Source: Rhodobacterales bacterium | GTDB lineage: Bacteria > Pseudomonadota > Alphaproteobacteria > Rhodobacterales > Rhodobacteraceae | Direction of reading: 5' to 3' | Assembly: GCA_026400355.1 (NCBI GenBank) | Contig: JAPLPE010000017.1 | Coordinates: 1-64,000 of the forward strand | Length of the DNA stretch: 64,000 nt | Part shown: positions 7,770 through 16,976 of the stretch, in pieces | Layout: every line of letters starts with the position of its first letter | Position numbering within the stretch: position 1 is the first letter of the stretch | The notes under the pieces: model-generated | The model's input: only the letters and a program-made list of their open reading frames with translations | The model's database searches: none | Told to the model about the DNA's origin: nothing | Made by a program: the position numbers and the translations under genes

Positions 7770-9395
7770 ATGGAACGTCTTTACCTGTTCGACACCACGC
7801 TGCGCGACGGGCAGCAGACGCAAGGGGTGCAGTTCTCGACCGCCGAGAAGGTGCGGATTGCGGGCGTGCTTGACAGTCTGGGGATCGACTATATCGAAGG
7901 GGGCTGGCCCGGGGCCAATCCGACGGACAGCGATTTCTTTGCCGCAGCCCCCCGGACGCGGGCCAAGATGACGGCTTTTGGGATGACCAAGCGGCAGGGG
8001 CGGTCAGCCGAGAACGACGATGTGCTGGCGGCGGTGCTGAATGCCGGGACGCCGGCGGTCTGTCTGGTGGGCAAGGCGCATGAGTTTCATGTGACGACTG
8101 CCTTGGGCATCTCGCTCGACGACAATCTGGCCAATATCCGCGCCTCTTTCGCCCATGTGACGGCGAAAGGGCGCGAGGCGCTTTTCGACGCCGAACACTT
8201 CTTTGACGGCTTCAAGGCTAATCCGGACTACGCCATCGCGACATGCATGGCGGCCTATGAGGCGGGAGCCCGGTGGATCGTGCTTTGTGACACCAACGGC
8301 GGCACTCTGCCCCCTGAGGTTCAGGCAGCGGTGAAGGCCGTGATTGCGTCGGGCATCCCGGGGGATCATCTGGGCATCCATACCCATGACGATGCCGGGT
8401 TGGCTGTGGCCAACTCGCTGGCGGCGGTAACAGCGGGGGCGCGGCAAATCCAGGGCACGCTGAACGGGCTGGGCGAACGCTGCGGGAATGCGAACCTGAC
8501 CACAATCATTCCGACGCTCCTGCTCAAGGAGCCCTATGCGAACCTGTTCGAGACGGGAGTGAGCCTTGAGGCGCTCAAGGGGTTGCGGCGTGCGTCGCGG
8601 CTCCTGGACGATATCCTGAACCGGGTGCCGCTGAAACAGGCGCCCTATGTGGGCGGGTCGGCCTTTGCGCACAAGGCGGGGCTGCATGCCAGTGCGATCG
8701 CAAAGGACCCGTCGACCTATGAACATGTCGATCCAGCCCTTGTGGGCAACACACGGATCGTGCCGATGTCGAACCAGGCCGGGCAGTCGAACCTGCGGGC
8801 ACGGCTGGCTGAGGCTGGGCTGACGGTGCCGAATGACGACAAGGCGCTGCCGCGCATCCTTGACCGGATCAAGGAGAAGGAGGCGCGGGGCTATTCCTAT
8901 GACACCGCGCAGGCCTCGTTTGAGTTGTTGGCGCGAGAGGAGATGAGGCTTTTGCCTCATTTCTTTGACGTGGAGCGGTATCGCGTGATCTCGGAACGGC
9001 GGCGGAATGCGAAGGGTGACCTGGTTGTCGAATCCGAGGCCGTCGTGACGGTGCAACTGGCCGGGGGCGTCAAGACGACCAGTTACTACAAGAACGAGAA
9101 TGCGCATGACATGGCAGATGCCGGGCCGGTCAACGCACTCGCGCAGGCGCTCAAGAAGGATCTGGGGCCGTTTCAGGGTGTGATCGACGACATGCGCCTT
9201 GTCGATTTCAAGGTGCGGATCACGAATGGCGGGACCGAGGCCGTTACGCGCGTCATCATCGACAGCGAGGACGGGCAGGGGCGGCAATGGTCTACGGTCG
9301 GGGTCAGCGCGAACATCGTTGACGCGAGCTTTGAAGCGCTGATCGATGCGGTGACGTGGAAGCTGGTGCGGGATGCCGGGCGCGAAACCGCATGA
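7770..9395 (+). CDS. cimA: (R)-citramalate synthase
   Basis: Condenses pyruvate and acetyl-CoA to (R)-citramalate, the first step of the threonine-independent route to isoleucine. It is a 541-residue protein with an N-terminal HMGL-like TIM barrel beginning 'LYLFDTTLRDGQQTQGV' (metal-binding Asp and catalytic Arg), the metal-ligand motif 'GIHTHDDAG', and a C-terminal LeuA-type regulatory domain from about 390. The length and the 'YSYDTAQASFELL' linker match the CimA/2-isopropylmalate-synthase-like subgroup. The ATG at 7770 has GGAAGG eight bases upstream; a GTG one codon earlier is less likely. Its stop overlaps the next start (ATGA). Confidence 0.9.
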   Translation: MERLYLFDTTLRDGQQTQGVQFSTAEKVRIAGVLDSLGIDYIEGGWPGANPTDSDFFAAAPRTRAKMTAFGMTKRQGRSAENDDVLAAVLNAGTPAVCLVGKAHEFHVTTALGISLDDNLANIRASFAHVTAKGREALFDAEHFFDGFKANPDYAIATCMAAYEAGARWIVLCDTNGGTLPPEVQAAVKAVIASGIPGDHLGIHTHDDAGLAVANSLAAVTAGARQIQGTLNGLGERCGNANLTTIIPTLLLKEPYANLFETGVSLEALKGLRRASRLLDDILNRVPLKQAPYVGGSAFAHKAGLHASAIAKDPSTYEHVDPALVGNTRIVPMSNQAGQSNLRARLAEAGLTVPNDDKALPRILDRIKEKEARGYSYDTAQASFELLAREEMRLLPHFFDVERYRVISERRRNAKGDLVVESEAVVTVQLAGGVKTTSYYKNENAHDMADAGPVNALAQALKKDLGPFQGVIDDMRLVDFKVRITNGGTEAVTRVIIDSEDGQGRQWSTVGVSANIVDASFEALIDAVTWKLVRDAGRETA

Positions 9396-10159
9396 GCCTT
9401 GATGCCTGCGCCGCACTGGTCGAGCGGGGTGATCCGGACCGGTTTCTGGCGGCTATGGCCGCGCCTCCTGCGGCGCGGGCCATGCTGTTTCCGCTATACG
9501 CCTTCAACCTAGAGGTGGCGCGGGCGCCATGGGTCACGCAGGAACCACTGATCGCCGAGATGCGGCTGCAGTGGTGGCGCGATGCGGTCGGTGAGATCGG
9601 AGAAGGGAAGCGGCCCCGGGCGCATGAGGTTGTGGGGCCACTCGCCGGGGTCATTCAGGCGCGCGGGTTGCCGGTTGTAGTGTTCGACAGGCAGATTGCC
9701 GCGCGGCGCTGGGATATCGAGAAACGGCCGTTCGACGATCTGCCTGCCCTGATCGGGCATCTGGATGCGACAGGGGCCGGGCTCATTTGGCTCTCGGCGC
9801 TTGCGCTGGGCGCAGAACCGGGGATGGAACCGCAGGTGCGGCGCGTCGGGCTTGCCGGTGCGATCGCTTCATGGCTGCTTGCCGTGCCAGATCTTGAGGC
9901 GCGGGGGCGCTACCCGCTGCCGGACGGCCGTCCTGCAGCCGTGGCGGCGCTGGCGGAGCAGGGGCTGGCCGCACTTCGGAAGGCCAAGGGGGCGCGGTTC
10001 GGCGCGGCGACACCAGCGGTGCGGGCGGCCTGGCGGGCCGGGGATATCCTGAAGCTTGCCGCAAAGGAGCCGGACCGGGTGGCTGAGGGGACACTGGGTA
10101 CGTCAGAATTCCGGCGGCGGGCGAGCCTCATGTGGCGCGTGGCGACAAACAGATGGTAA
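9392..10159 (+). CDS. Squalene/phytoene synthase family protein (NDUFAF6-like)
   Basis: A 255-residue protein of the trans-isoprenyl diphosphate synthase fold. The segment 'LYAFNLEVARAPW...MRLQWWRDAVGEI' matches the squalene/phytoene-synthase family, but the Asp-rich substrate motifs are not evident. That resembles the NDUFAF6 branch, linked to respiratory complex I assembly, rather than true phytoene synthase. The start is fixed by a 4-base ATGA overlap with cimA, suggesting translational coupling. It is convergent with the MFS gene, with the two stop codons directly abutting. Enzymatic activity is uncertain. Confidence 0.75.
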   Translation: MSLDACAALVERGDPDRFLAAMAAPPAARAMLFPLYAFNLEVARAPWVTQEPLIAEMRLQWWRDAVGEIGEGKRPRAHEVVGPLAGVIQARGLPVVVFDRQIAARRWDIEKRPFDDLPALIGHLDATGAGLIWLSALALGAEPGMEPQVRRVGLAGAIASWLLAVPDLEARGRYPLPDGRPAAVAALAEQGLAALRKAKGARFGAATPAVRAAWRAGDILKLAAKEPDRVAEGTLGTSEFRRRASLMWRVATNRW

Positions 10160-11383
10160 TTATTGGCCTGTAGGTTTCGGCCGCAGGGTGAGCCAGATAA
10201 GCGAGGCGCCAGCGAGGCCGATGAACGGGATCATCGCAAGGTTGACCGCGTTCCAGCCCTGCACGATGTCCCCGCCCGAACAGTTCATCAGACCACCAGA
10301 GGCGAGGCTCGCCAGCGTGACGCAGCCAAAGACGATCGCGTCGTTCATCCCTTGCACCCGGCCACGCTCATGCGGGGCATGGGCGGCGGTCAACATGGCG
10401 GTCGCGCCGATAAAGCCGAAGTTCCAACCGATGCCGATGAGGACTAGCGCGACGAAGAAGTTGGTCAGTTCCACACCGTTCAGCGCCACAAGCCCCGCGA
10501 GACCGAGAATGGCGAGGCCTGTGGCGACGATCCTTGTTGCGCCGAAGCGGGCGATGAAGTGGCCGGTGAAAAAGGAGGGTGCGAACATGGCAAGGACGTG
10601 GGCCGATACGATGTCGGCCGCGTTACCTTTGGTGAAACCGCATCCCACGACAGCCAGCGGGGTCGACGTCATGACGAGGTTCATGAGCGCGTAGGAGACC
10701 ATGGCACAGATGACGGCCACACCAATCTGCGGGGTGCTCAGCAACTCGCCCCATGACCGTGACCGGGGTGTGTCGGCGGTGCGGCGGGCCGGTTTGGGCA
10801 TGTCAAGCAGGAAAAAGAGCGACATGCCCACGATGTTGATTGCCATTGCAATGAGGTAGGTGCCGACAAAAGGGACGCCTGTGAGCCCATCGGTGAGCTT
10901 GACCAGTTGCGGGCCGGTCAGGGCCGAGATGAGGCCACCCGCCATGACATAGGAAATCGCCTTGGGCCGGAAACTGTCCGAGGCCGAGTCGGCAGCAGCG
11001 AAGCGGTAGAATCCCTGCGCTGACATGTAGGTGCCTGTCAAATAGCTTCCGATAAGGAATAACCAGAAACTGCTGATCGACAGCGCATATGCTGCGACAC
11101 CTGAACCGACAAGGCCGCCAATGGACCCGATAAAGAAACCGACCTTTCTGCCCTGGTTCTGCATGAGTTGCGAGAGCCAGGGGGCCGTGGTCATCGACCC
11201 CAGCACGATCATGGAGATCGGGAGCGTGGCCAAGCAATGGATCGGCGTCAGCATGTTCCCGGCGAGGCCGCCGATAACAAAGATCATGGTGATCTGACTT
11301 CCAAGGATCGCCTGCGCGGCGACAAGGACGGCAACATTGCGCTTGGCGCGTCGGTCATCGGGGATTGTCTCGGTGATGGTCAT
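10160..11383 (-). CDS. Major facilitator superfamily transporter
   Basis: A 407-residue inner-membrane protein with about twelve hydrophobic segments in two halves joined by a charged loop near 'PKPARRTADTPRSRS'. It has typical MFS features such as 'GRKVGFFIGSIGG' after TM2-3. The substrate is unknown. The ATG at 11383 is preferred over a TTG at 11437 that would overlap cobB. It is the last gene of a cobA-cobB-MFS arrangement on the minus strand, so a link to cobalamin precursors is possible but unproven. Confidence 0.8.
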   Translation of the reverse strand: MTITETIPDDRRAKRNVAVLVAAQAILGSQITMIFVIGGLAGNMLTPIHCLATLPISMIVLGSMTTAPWLSQLMQNQGRKVGFFIGSIGGLVGSGVAAYALSISSFWLFLIGSYLTGTYMSAQGFYRFAAADSASDSFRPKAISYVMAGGLISALTGPQLVKLTDGLTGVPFVGTYLIAMAINIVGMSLFFLLDMPKPARRTADTPRSRSWGELLSTPQIGVAVICAMVSYALMNLVMTSTPLAVVGCGFTKGNAADIVSAHVLAMFAPSFFTGHFIARFGATRIVATGLAILGLAGLVALNGVELTNFFVALVLIGIGWNFGFIGATAMLTAAHAPHERGRVQGMNDAIVFGCVTLASLASGGLMNCSGGDIVQGWNAVNLAMIPFIGLAGASLIWLTLRPKPTGQ

Positions 11384-11423
11384 GCGCCAGCGGTAAACCT
11401 GGGGCAGGGTGGCTGCAAGAGGA

Positions 11424-12713
11424 TCAGACGCGGTCAATCAGATGGGCGAAAGAGCCTGTGACGTTGCCGTTGATGAGGCCCATGGCGGGAAGGACGGTGC
11501 CTTCGGCATCGTTTGCAGTGAAAAGGGGGGCGCCGATGGCCGAGATCGTAGTGGCGTAGTGGAATTCGTGTGCAGCCCAGGTTCCCGGGAAAGGGCCGCT
11601 TGTGGCTATCAGTTGTCGGTAGCCGAGATGCAGACGACGGGTAGCAAAAGAAGTGTGGAGGTCGAGGAGGCCAGCCATGGGGTGGACGGTGCCTTCGGCA
11701 GTCGTCAATGTCTCACCGAGAGTCATGTATCCGCCGCATTCACCATAGATCAAAGTATCTTGTGCTGCATGACGCAGGCTTTGCATGAAGTTACTGGCTG
11801 ATGACAGTCGGGCAGCGTGGAGCTCTGGATAGCCACCGGGGAGGAAAATGAGGTCAGCTTTTGGCACGGCCTCATCTGCGAGTGGCGAGAAGAAATGCAG
11901 GGTCGCGCCGCCTCTGTGCCAGTCGCCAAGGAGGTGAGGATATGTGAAGGCAAAGGCCTGATCCCGGGCGATTGCGATGCTTGCGGCGGGTGGTTTAGAG
12001 GCGCTGCCCGCGTCGCTCTCGGCGACTCCACCGGATTGCTTCGAGAAGGACGACGGTGCGAGAGCAAGAAGAGCATCGATATCTATGCTGCCTTCGGCCA
12101 GCGTCGCGACGTGCTCGATGAAGGTGCCGAGGTCCGGGCGTTCGGAAGCTTGGATGAGCCCCAGATGGCGGGATGGGTGGGTGAGGCCGGTTTCACGACG
12201 CAACACACCAAGGATTGGGATGCCAAGGGGGGAAAGGGCGCGGCGGAGCATCGCCTCGTGCCGGGGAGAGCCCGTGCGGTTCAGGATGATGCCTGCGATC
12301 CGGACGTCTGGGTCATGGGTGGCGAAGCCTGCGACAAGCGGCGCGATGGACTGGCCCATGTGGCTGGCGTCCACAATGAGGATCACGGGAAGGCCCAACT
12401 GGCGGGCAAGGTCGGCCGTGGCGCCTTTGCCTTCGGGCGGCGCACCGTCGAAAAGGCCCATCGCGCCTTCGATCAGGAGGAGGCCAGGCCCTTCGGCGAG
12501 CGCAGCAATGCGGGCAGCCGACATGGCCCAGGCGTCAAGGTTAACGCACGGTACGCCGCAGGCGGCCTCGTGAAAGCGGGGGTCGATGTAATCGGGGCCG
12601 GATTTCGCGCCCCGGACGGCGATCCCCCGGCGTGACATGGCGCGCAGGAGGCCTAAAGTTATCGTGGTCTTGCCGCTCCCCGAGGCTGGGGCTGCGAGGA
12701 TCAGGCCCGGCAC
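11424..12713 (-). CDS. cobB: Cobyrinate a,c-diamide synthase
   Basis: Amidates the a and c side chains of (hydrogeno)byrinate using glutamine and ATP, in cobalamin synthesis. The 429-residue protein has an N-terminal P-loop 'APASGSGKTT' (residues 8-17), a dethiobiotin-synthetase-like domain with 'GAKSGPDYIDP', and a C-terminal class I amidotransferase domain with the nucleophile Cys in 'YGECGGYM'. No ATG fits; I chose the GTG at 12713 because the P-loop lies where the family expects it and the start falls 4 bases after the cobA stop. Codons upstream of this in the same frame overlap cobA. Confidence 0.88.
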   Translation of the reverse strand: MPGLILAAPASGSGKTTITLGLLRAMSRRGIAVRGAKSGPDYIDPRFHEAACGVPCVNLDAWAMSAARIAALAEGPGLLLIEGAMGLFDGAPPEGKGATADLARQLGLPVILIVDASHMGQSIAPLVAGFATHDPDVRIAGIILNRTGSPRHEAMLRRALSPLGIPILGVLRRETGLTHPSRHLGLIQASERPDLGTFIEHVATLAEGSIDIDALLALAPSSFSKQSGGVAESDAGSASKPPAASIAIARDQAFAFTYPHLLGDWHRGGATLHFFSPLADEAVPKADLIFLPGGYPELHAARLSSASNFMQSLRHAAQDTLIYGECGGYMTLGETLTTAEGTVHPMAGLLDLHTSFATRRLHLGYRQLIATSGPFPGTWAAHEFHYATTISAIGAPLFTANDAEGTVLPAMGLINGNVTGSFAHLIDRV

Positions 12714-12717
12714 TGCG

Positions 12718-13569
12718 TCAGGCGCTTTCAGCCGTCGAATCGCGGCCGAGCGGATCGATGTTGCGGGGGGCCGCGCCCTTGGCCATGGCCTGCCAGTCAA
12801 GAGCCTGCCGCATGAGAACGGTGCGACCGACACAGATAATGGCGGGCGGTTCGAGCGCGGCGGCCGCGATGTCCTGTTCCAGTTCGCCGAGTGTTGTTTC
12901 AAGGACGCCCTGTGCCGGTGTCGTGGCAGAAGTTACGACGGCCACGGGTTCGGACGCGGTGCGGCCCGCGCCGATCAGCGCATTGGCGATCTGCCCTGCG
13001 TGCTTCATGCCCATGTAGATGACGATAACGTCACTGGCCTTGCCTATGGCCTGCCAGTCAAGCGTTGTCGGAGTGTTGCCGGACTGGTCATGGCCGGTGA
13101 CAAAGGTCACAGACTGGTTCACATCGCGGTGGGTGACGGGAATGCCCGCATAGGCAAGACCGCCGATTCCGGCTGAAATACCAGGGATGATGCGGATCGG
13201 GATCGCGTGCGTGACAAGTGTCTGCGCCTCCTCTCCGCCGCGTCCAAAAACAAAGGGATCTCCGCCCTTGAGGCGAAGGACGCGTTTGCCTTGCCGGGCG
13301 AGTTCCACGAGGCGGAGCGAGATGTCGCGCTGCTTGGCCGAAGGCTTGCCGCCCCGCTTTCCTGCATATATGTGCTGTGCTTTGGGTGCCCATTCTAGGA
13401 TACGGGTTTCGACCAGCGCGTCATGGACGACCACATCCGCCTGCTGCAGCGCGTTCAGACCGTGCAATGTCAGAAGACCCGGGTCACCGGGGCCCGCGCC
13501 ACAGAGCCAGACCCAGCCGGGTAGGAAATCAGGCCAGTCGGTGCCGGGGAGGGTGATGGTCCGTTTCAT
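12718..13569 (-). CDS. cobA: Uroporphyrinogen-III C-methyltransferase
   Basis: Transfers two methyl groups from SAM to uroporphyrinogen III, making precorrin-2, the branch point to B12 and sirohaem. It has 283 residues with the tetrapyrrole-methylase signatures 'GAGPGDPGLLT' near residue 24, 'RLKGGDPFVFGRGGEE', and 'AYAGIPVTHRD'. There is no fused CysG-type dehydrogenase domain. The ATG at 13569 starts the family region; an open frame reaching 14238 is antisense to cbiD. It shares a 97-base divergent promoter region with cbiD. Confidence 0.92.
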   Translation of the reverse strand: MKRTITLPGTDWPDFLPGWVWLCGAGPGDPGLLTLHGLNALQQADVVVHDALVETRILEWAPKAQHIYAGKRGGKPSAKQRDISLRLVELARQGKRVLRLKGGDPFVFGRGGEEAQTLVTHAIPIRIIPGISAGIGGLAYAGIPVTHRDVNQSVTFVTGHDQSGNTPTTLDWQAIGKASDVIVIYMGMKHAGQIANALIGAGRTASEPVAVVTSATTPAQGVLETTLGELEQDIAAAALEPPAIICVGRTVLMRQALDWQAMAKGAAPRNIDPLGRDSTAESA

Positions 13570-13630
13570 GGACCCGTTATGCAACGGTCGCGCATGCGCG
13601 GAAAGGAAAATGGCGACAGGTGGTTGCCCA

Positions 13631-13659
13631 TTGGCGGCATCGGGGGCAGCTTCTATAAT
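13631..13659 (+). promoter_or_regulatory. Sigma-70-type promoter for a probably leaderless cbiD mRNA
   Basis: TTGGCG (13631-13636), a 17-base spacer, and a consensus TATAAT (13654-13659). The cbiD ATG begins 8 bases after the last T of the -10 box, exactly where transcription should start, so the mRNA probably has no 5' leader. The GGGA in front of the ATG is too close to act as a ribosome-binding site. Confidence 0.6.
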
Positions 13660-13666
13660 CCCGGGA

Positions 13667-14707
13667 ATGACTGAAGCGACACCCAAGCTGCGCCGGGGTT
13701 GGACGACGGGGGCCTGTGCCACGGCGGCGGTCAGGGCTGCACTGATGGCCTTGTGGGGCGACGGTTTCCCGGAGACGGTGGAGATTGTCCTGCCCAAGGG
13801 CGAGCGGCCGGTGTTCTCCGTTGCGCATTCCATCAGAGGAGACGGCTGGGCCGAGGCGGGGATCGTCAAGGATGCGGGCGATGATCCGGACGTGACGCAT
13901 GGGGCGCTGATCGTGGCGCGGGTCAGGGCGTCTTCGGGCGGGGTCGTGTTCAGGGCGGGAGAGGGCGTTGGTCTGGTGACCAAGCCGGGCTTGCCAATCG
14001 CCGTGGGCGAGCCAGCGATCAACCCGGTGCCGCGTGCGATGATGGATGAGGTCGTCGGTGAGATGGCCGCCGTTTTTGGCCGAGTGGCTGACATTGAGAT
14101 CACTGTGTCAATTCCGGGCGGGGTGGCCTTGGCGGAAAAAACCTGGAACCCCCGGCTGGGGATTGTGGGCGGGCTGTCGATTCTGGGCACGACGGGGATC
14201 GTGCGGCCGTTTTCCTGTGCGGCGTGGATCTCTTCCATTCACCGGGGAATTGATGTTGCTGTGGCCTCGGGGCTGACACATGTCGCCGGGTGCACGGGGG
14301 CTACGAGTGAACGGGTCGTGCAGGAGATTTATGGGCTCCCCGACCATGCGATGCTCGACATGGGGGATTTCTTTGGCGGGCTGGTGAAGTACCTGCGGAG
14401 GCATCCCGTTGCGCGACTGACGATTGGCGGGGGGATCGGCAAAATCGCCAAGCTCGCGCAGGGGGCAATGGACCTTCATTCGGGACGGTCTCATGTGGAT
14501 TTTGGCGTGCTGGCCGGTTGGGCGGGTGATGAGCGCGTCGCAGGAGCTAATACTGCGCTCGAGGCGGTGGGGATGGTGCCGGCCCTGGCGCAACGGGCGG
14601 CGGATGAAGCGCTGTTGCGGGTGCAGGCCGCGGCTGGGCCTTCGGTCGCGGCAGATGTGGTCATCATCGACCGTGGCGGTGTCGTTCTCGCGCGGGCGGG
14701 CGGATGA
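13667..14707 (+). CDS. cbiD: Cobalt-precorrin-5B C1-methyltransferase
   Basis: Methylates C-1 of cobalt-precorrin-5B (or the cobalt-free equivalent) in corrin-ring synthesis. A 346-residue CbiD protein recognised by the N-terminal 'RRGWTTGACATAA', 'VTKPGLPIAVGEPAINPVP', 'EKTWNPRLGIVGG' and 'LTIGGGIGKIAKLA'. Length is normal. It overlaps cobK by four bases (ATGA), so the two are translationally coupled. It begins at a near-consensus promoter with no room for a leader. Confidence 0.92.
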   Translation: MTEATPKLRRGWTTGACATAAVRAALMALWGDGFPETVEIVLPKGERPVFSVAHSIRGDGWAEAGIVKDAGDDPDVTHGALIVARVRASSGGVVFRAGEGVGLVTKPGLPIAVGEPAINPVPRAMMDEVVGEMAAVFGRVADIEITVSIPGGVALAEKTWNPRLGIVGGLSILGTTGIVRPFSCAAWISSIHRGIDVAVASGLTHVAGCTGATSERVVQEIYGLPDHAMLDMGDFFGGLVKYLRRHPVARLTIGGGIGKIAKLAQGAMDLHSGRSHVDFGVLAGWAGDERVAGANTALEAVGMVPALAQRAADEALLRVQAAAGPSVAADVVIIDRGGVVLARAGG

Positions 14708-15435
14708 GGGTTCTTCTGCTGGCGGGGAGTGGGGAGGCCCGTACCATCGCGCGCGAACTGAGCGAGCGGGGCGTGGATGTGATCGCCTCGCTTGCCGGGG
14801 TGGTGAAGGAGCCTTTGGCCATTGGCGTGCCGACGCGGATCGGCGGGTTTGGTGGCCATGCGGGGTTTGTGGCCTTCCTTGAGGCCGAGGGAATCGAATC
14901 TGTCGTTGATGCAACTCACCCATTTGCCGCGCATATCTCGGCGCGGACGCATGCGGTCTGCACCACTCGGGGTTTGCCGTATCTTCGGGTTGAGCGGCCG
15001 GGTTGGGTTGAAGGACCCGGCGATCGTTGGGTCTGGATTAGGGGCGAGTCTGCAGCGGTTGAGCATATCCCGCCTGCGGCGGTGGTGTTACTGGCGACGG
15101 GGCGGCAGACACTCGACCAATATGCAGCGTTGGCGGTGGGCCGCACGCTCTATTGTCGGCAGATCGATCCGTCGGAGCGGTTGTTTCCCTTTTCCAAGGG
15201 CGGATTTGTGATCGGGCGGCCGCCGTTTGCCATGGCTGATGAAATTGACCTGTTCGTCAAGTTGGGCGTGGACTGGATCATCGCCAAGGACGCGGGCGGG
15301 GCTGAGAGCCGGGCCAAACTCGACGCCGCGCGGGAGTTGGGGATCGGCGTCCTGATGATCCGGCGACCGGTGGTCGACGCCGGGCCGAAGGTTGAAACCG
15401 TGGCCGAAGCGGTGGATTGGGTGGCAAGGCTGTGA
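14704..15435 (+). CDS. cobK: Precorrin-6A/cobalt-precorrin-6A reductase
   Basis: NADPH-dependent reduction of the corrin precursor at C18/C19. The 243-residue protein shows the family start 'RVLLLAGSGEARTIARELSERG', 'ESVVDATHPFAAHIS' and the late 'IIAKDAGGAES.AKLDAARELG'. It is sandwiched with 4-base overlaps between cbiD and the alkA-like gene, indicating a polycistronic cbiD-cobK-alkA unit. Family members are named CobK or CbiJ according to the aerobic or anaerobic route, which sequence alone does not settle. Confidence 0.9.
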   Translation: MRVLLLAGSGEARTIARELSERGVDVIASLAGVVKEPLAIGVPTRIGGFGGHAGFVAFLEAEGIESVVDATHPFAAHISARTHAVCTTRGLPYLRVERPGWVEGPGDRWVWIRGESAAVEHIPPAAVVLLATGRQTLDQYAALAVGRTLYCRQIDPSERLFPFSKGGFVIGRPPFAMADEIDLFVKLGVDWIIAKDAGGAESRAKLDAARELGIGVLMIRRPVVDAGPKVETVAEAVDWVARL

Positions 15436-16061
15436 AGGAACGGGTCATCTTTTCCGATGCCTGTGTCAGTGAAGGCGCTGAATGGCTCGCTCATCGCGAT
15501 GCGCGGTTTGCGACGGCTCTGGCGGAGATTGGACCGTTGCCGTTGCGGTTGAAGCCGGACGGGTTTGCGACGCTTCTGTCGGCCATCGTCAGCCAGCAGG
15601 TGAGCGTGGCCTCGGCCAATGCGATCTGGGAGCGGTTGGTGGCGGCGGGGATGGTCACGCCGGATGCCGTCGCGGTCGTAACCGAGGAGCATCTGCGGGC
15701 GCTGGGGCTGTCGCGGCAGAAGGCGACCTATGCCCGGGCGCTGGCCGGGGCAGGGGTGGACTATGCGGCGCTGCGTGTGATGACGTCGGACGAGGTGGTT
15801 AGTGTACTGACGGTGGTGCCGGGGATCGGGATCTGGACAGCGGAGATCTACGCGATGCTAAGCCTTGCTCGGGCGGATGTTTTCGCGCCGGGTGATCTGG
15901 CCTTGCAGGAAGGGGCGCGGGCGCTGTTCGGTTTGCCGGAGCGGCCCAAGGAAAAGGCCCTGCGAGCGATGGCTGAGGAATGGTCACCCTGGAGGTCGGT
16001 CGCGGCGCGCATCCTTTGGGCATATTATAGGGTTGCGAAGAACCGCGAAGGTGTGCGGTGA
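15432..16061 (+). CDS. DNA-3-methyladenine glycosylase II (AlkA-like)
   Basis: Removes alkylated purines from DNA, starting base-excision repair. A 209-residue HhH-GPD protein, shorter than E. coli AlkA and lacking its N-terminal domain, as in many alphaproteobacterial forms. The helix-hairpin-helix 'VPGIGIWTAEIYAM' is near residue 136, followed by the catalytic Asp in 'PGDLALQ'. The start is a GTG whose GTGA overlaps the cobK stop; earlier in-frame codons would extend into cobK. Presence behind corrin genes is probably operon convenience. Confidence 0.85.
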   Translation: MKERVIFSDACVSEGAEWLAHRDARFATALAEIGPLPLRLKPDGFATLLSAIVSQQVSVASANAIWERLVAAGMVTPDAVAVVTEEHLRALGLSRQKATYARALAGAGVDYAALRVMTSDEVVSVLTVVPGIGIWTAEIYAMLSLARADVFAPGDLALQEGARALFGLPERPKEKALRAMAEEWSPWRSVAARILWAYYRVAKNREGVR

Positions 16062-16107
16062 TTCTGGATCAGTAGGCTTTCCTCGCCAGCGTCCGGCAGA
16101 AGATCGA

Positions 16108-16976
16108 GTGAGGCTCACGGCAACCTCGGACCGGGCCAGCCTGATGCATCTCGCGGGACGCTTTGCGCTGATTCTGCTCTGCGTGGGCCTGATCGCGATA
16201 CATATGCCCTTCTGGGGCCTGCTTCTGCCGGTGCCGGGGGTGTTGATCGTCGTCCTGTTCACACTTGAGTACGAATGCACCCATCGCACCCTGTTCCGGC
16301 AGGGCTGGATCAACGAAGTCGTGGGACGGATCTGCGGTTTTCTGCTGGTCCTACCGTTCGGCTGGTTCCTTGCCTTTCATCTGTTGCATCACCGCTTGAC
16401 CAATCAGCCGGGGCTTTTTCCCGAACCGGACGGGCCGACACCCGAAACCTATCGGGACTGGGTCTGGCTCGTATCTGGTCTGCCCTACTGGATCAGCGAG
16501 GCGCGGCTGTTGATCGACCTGGCGCGGCGCCGGATGCCCTCTACACAGAGTTGATGACACGCCCCGCGCTGCCCGTGATTCAGCGCGAGGCGATTATCAT
16601 GGTCGGCCTCCATGCGCTGATGATCATCTCGTCCCTGATAACGCCGGTGCTGTTCTGGGTCTGGATTGTCCCGGTCCTGCTCGGGCAGCCTGTGCTGCGC
16701 CTCTATCTTCCGGCCGAACATGGCGACTGCCCGCAGGTGGAAAACATGTTCGCCAACACCAGGACGACAATCACCACCGCCATCATCCGGTTCCTTGCCT
16801 GGAACATGCCGTTTCACACTGAACACCACGTCTGGCCCGCCGTGCCCTTCTGCCGCCTTCTGGACTTGCACCGGCGGATGAAAGACTGTCTGCAGGTCAC
16901 AGCCGAAGGCTATGTCGCCTTCAACCGGGACTATCTGACGCGCCGCCTGCGCCACAATGACAGGACAAAGACATGA
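16108..16976 (+). pseudogene. Fatty-acid desaturase, frameshifted
   Basis: A membrane di-iron desaturase split across two frames. The first frame gives the N-terminal half, two hydrophobic hairpins and the second His box 'HLLHH', then stops at 16552-16554. The second frame continues with 'LYTELMTRPALP', 'AEHGDCPQVENMF' and the third box 'HTEHHVWP' to the TGA at 16974-16976. Joining them requires restoring one missing base in the G/C-rich run at about 16522-16530. The first His box reads 'EYECTH' where the family has H-E-C-x-H with an added His (EHECTH), so one expected iron ligand is replaced by Tyr. Both facts suggest decay, though a sequencing error could cause the frameshift. Start is uncertain (GTG 16108 or ATG 16144). 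Confidence 0.75.

Noticed and set aside
11384-13666. Cobalamin riboswitch in front of the cob genes
   Set aside because: The 97-base divergent gap is too short for the full element and shows no B12-box-like sequence; cbiD probably has no leader at all.
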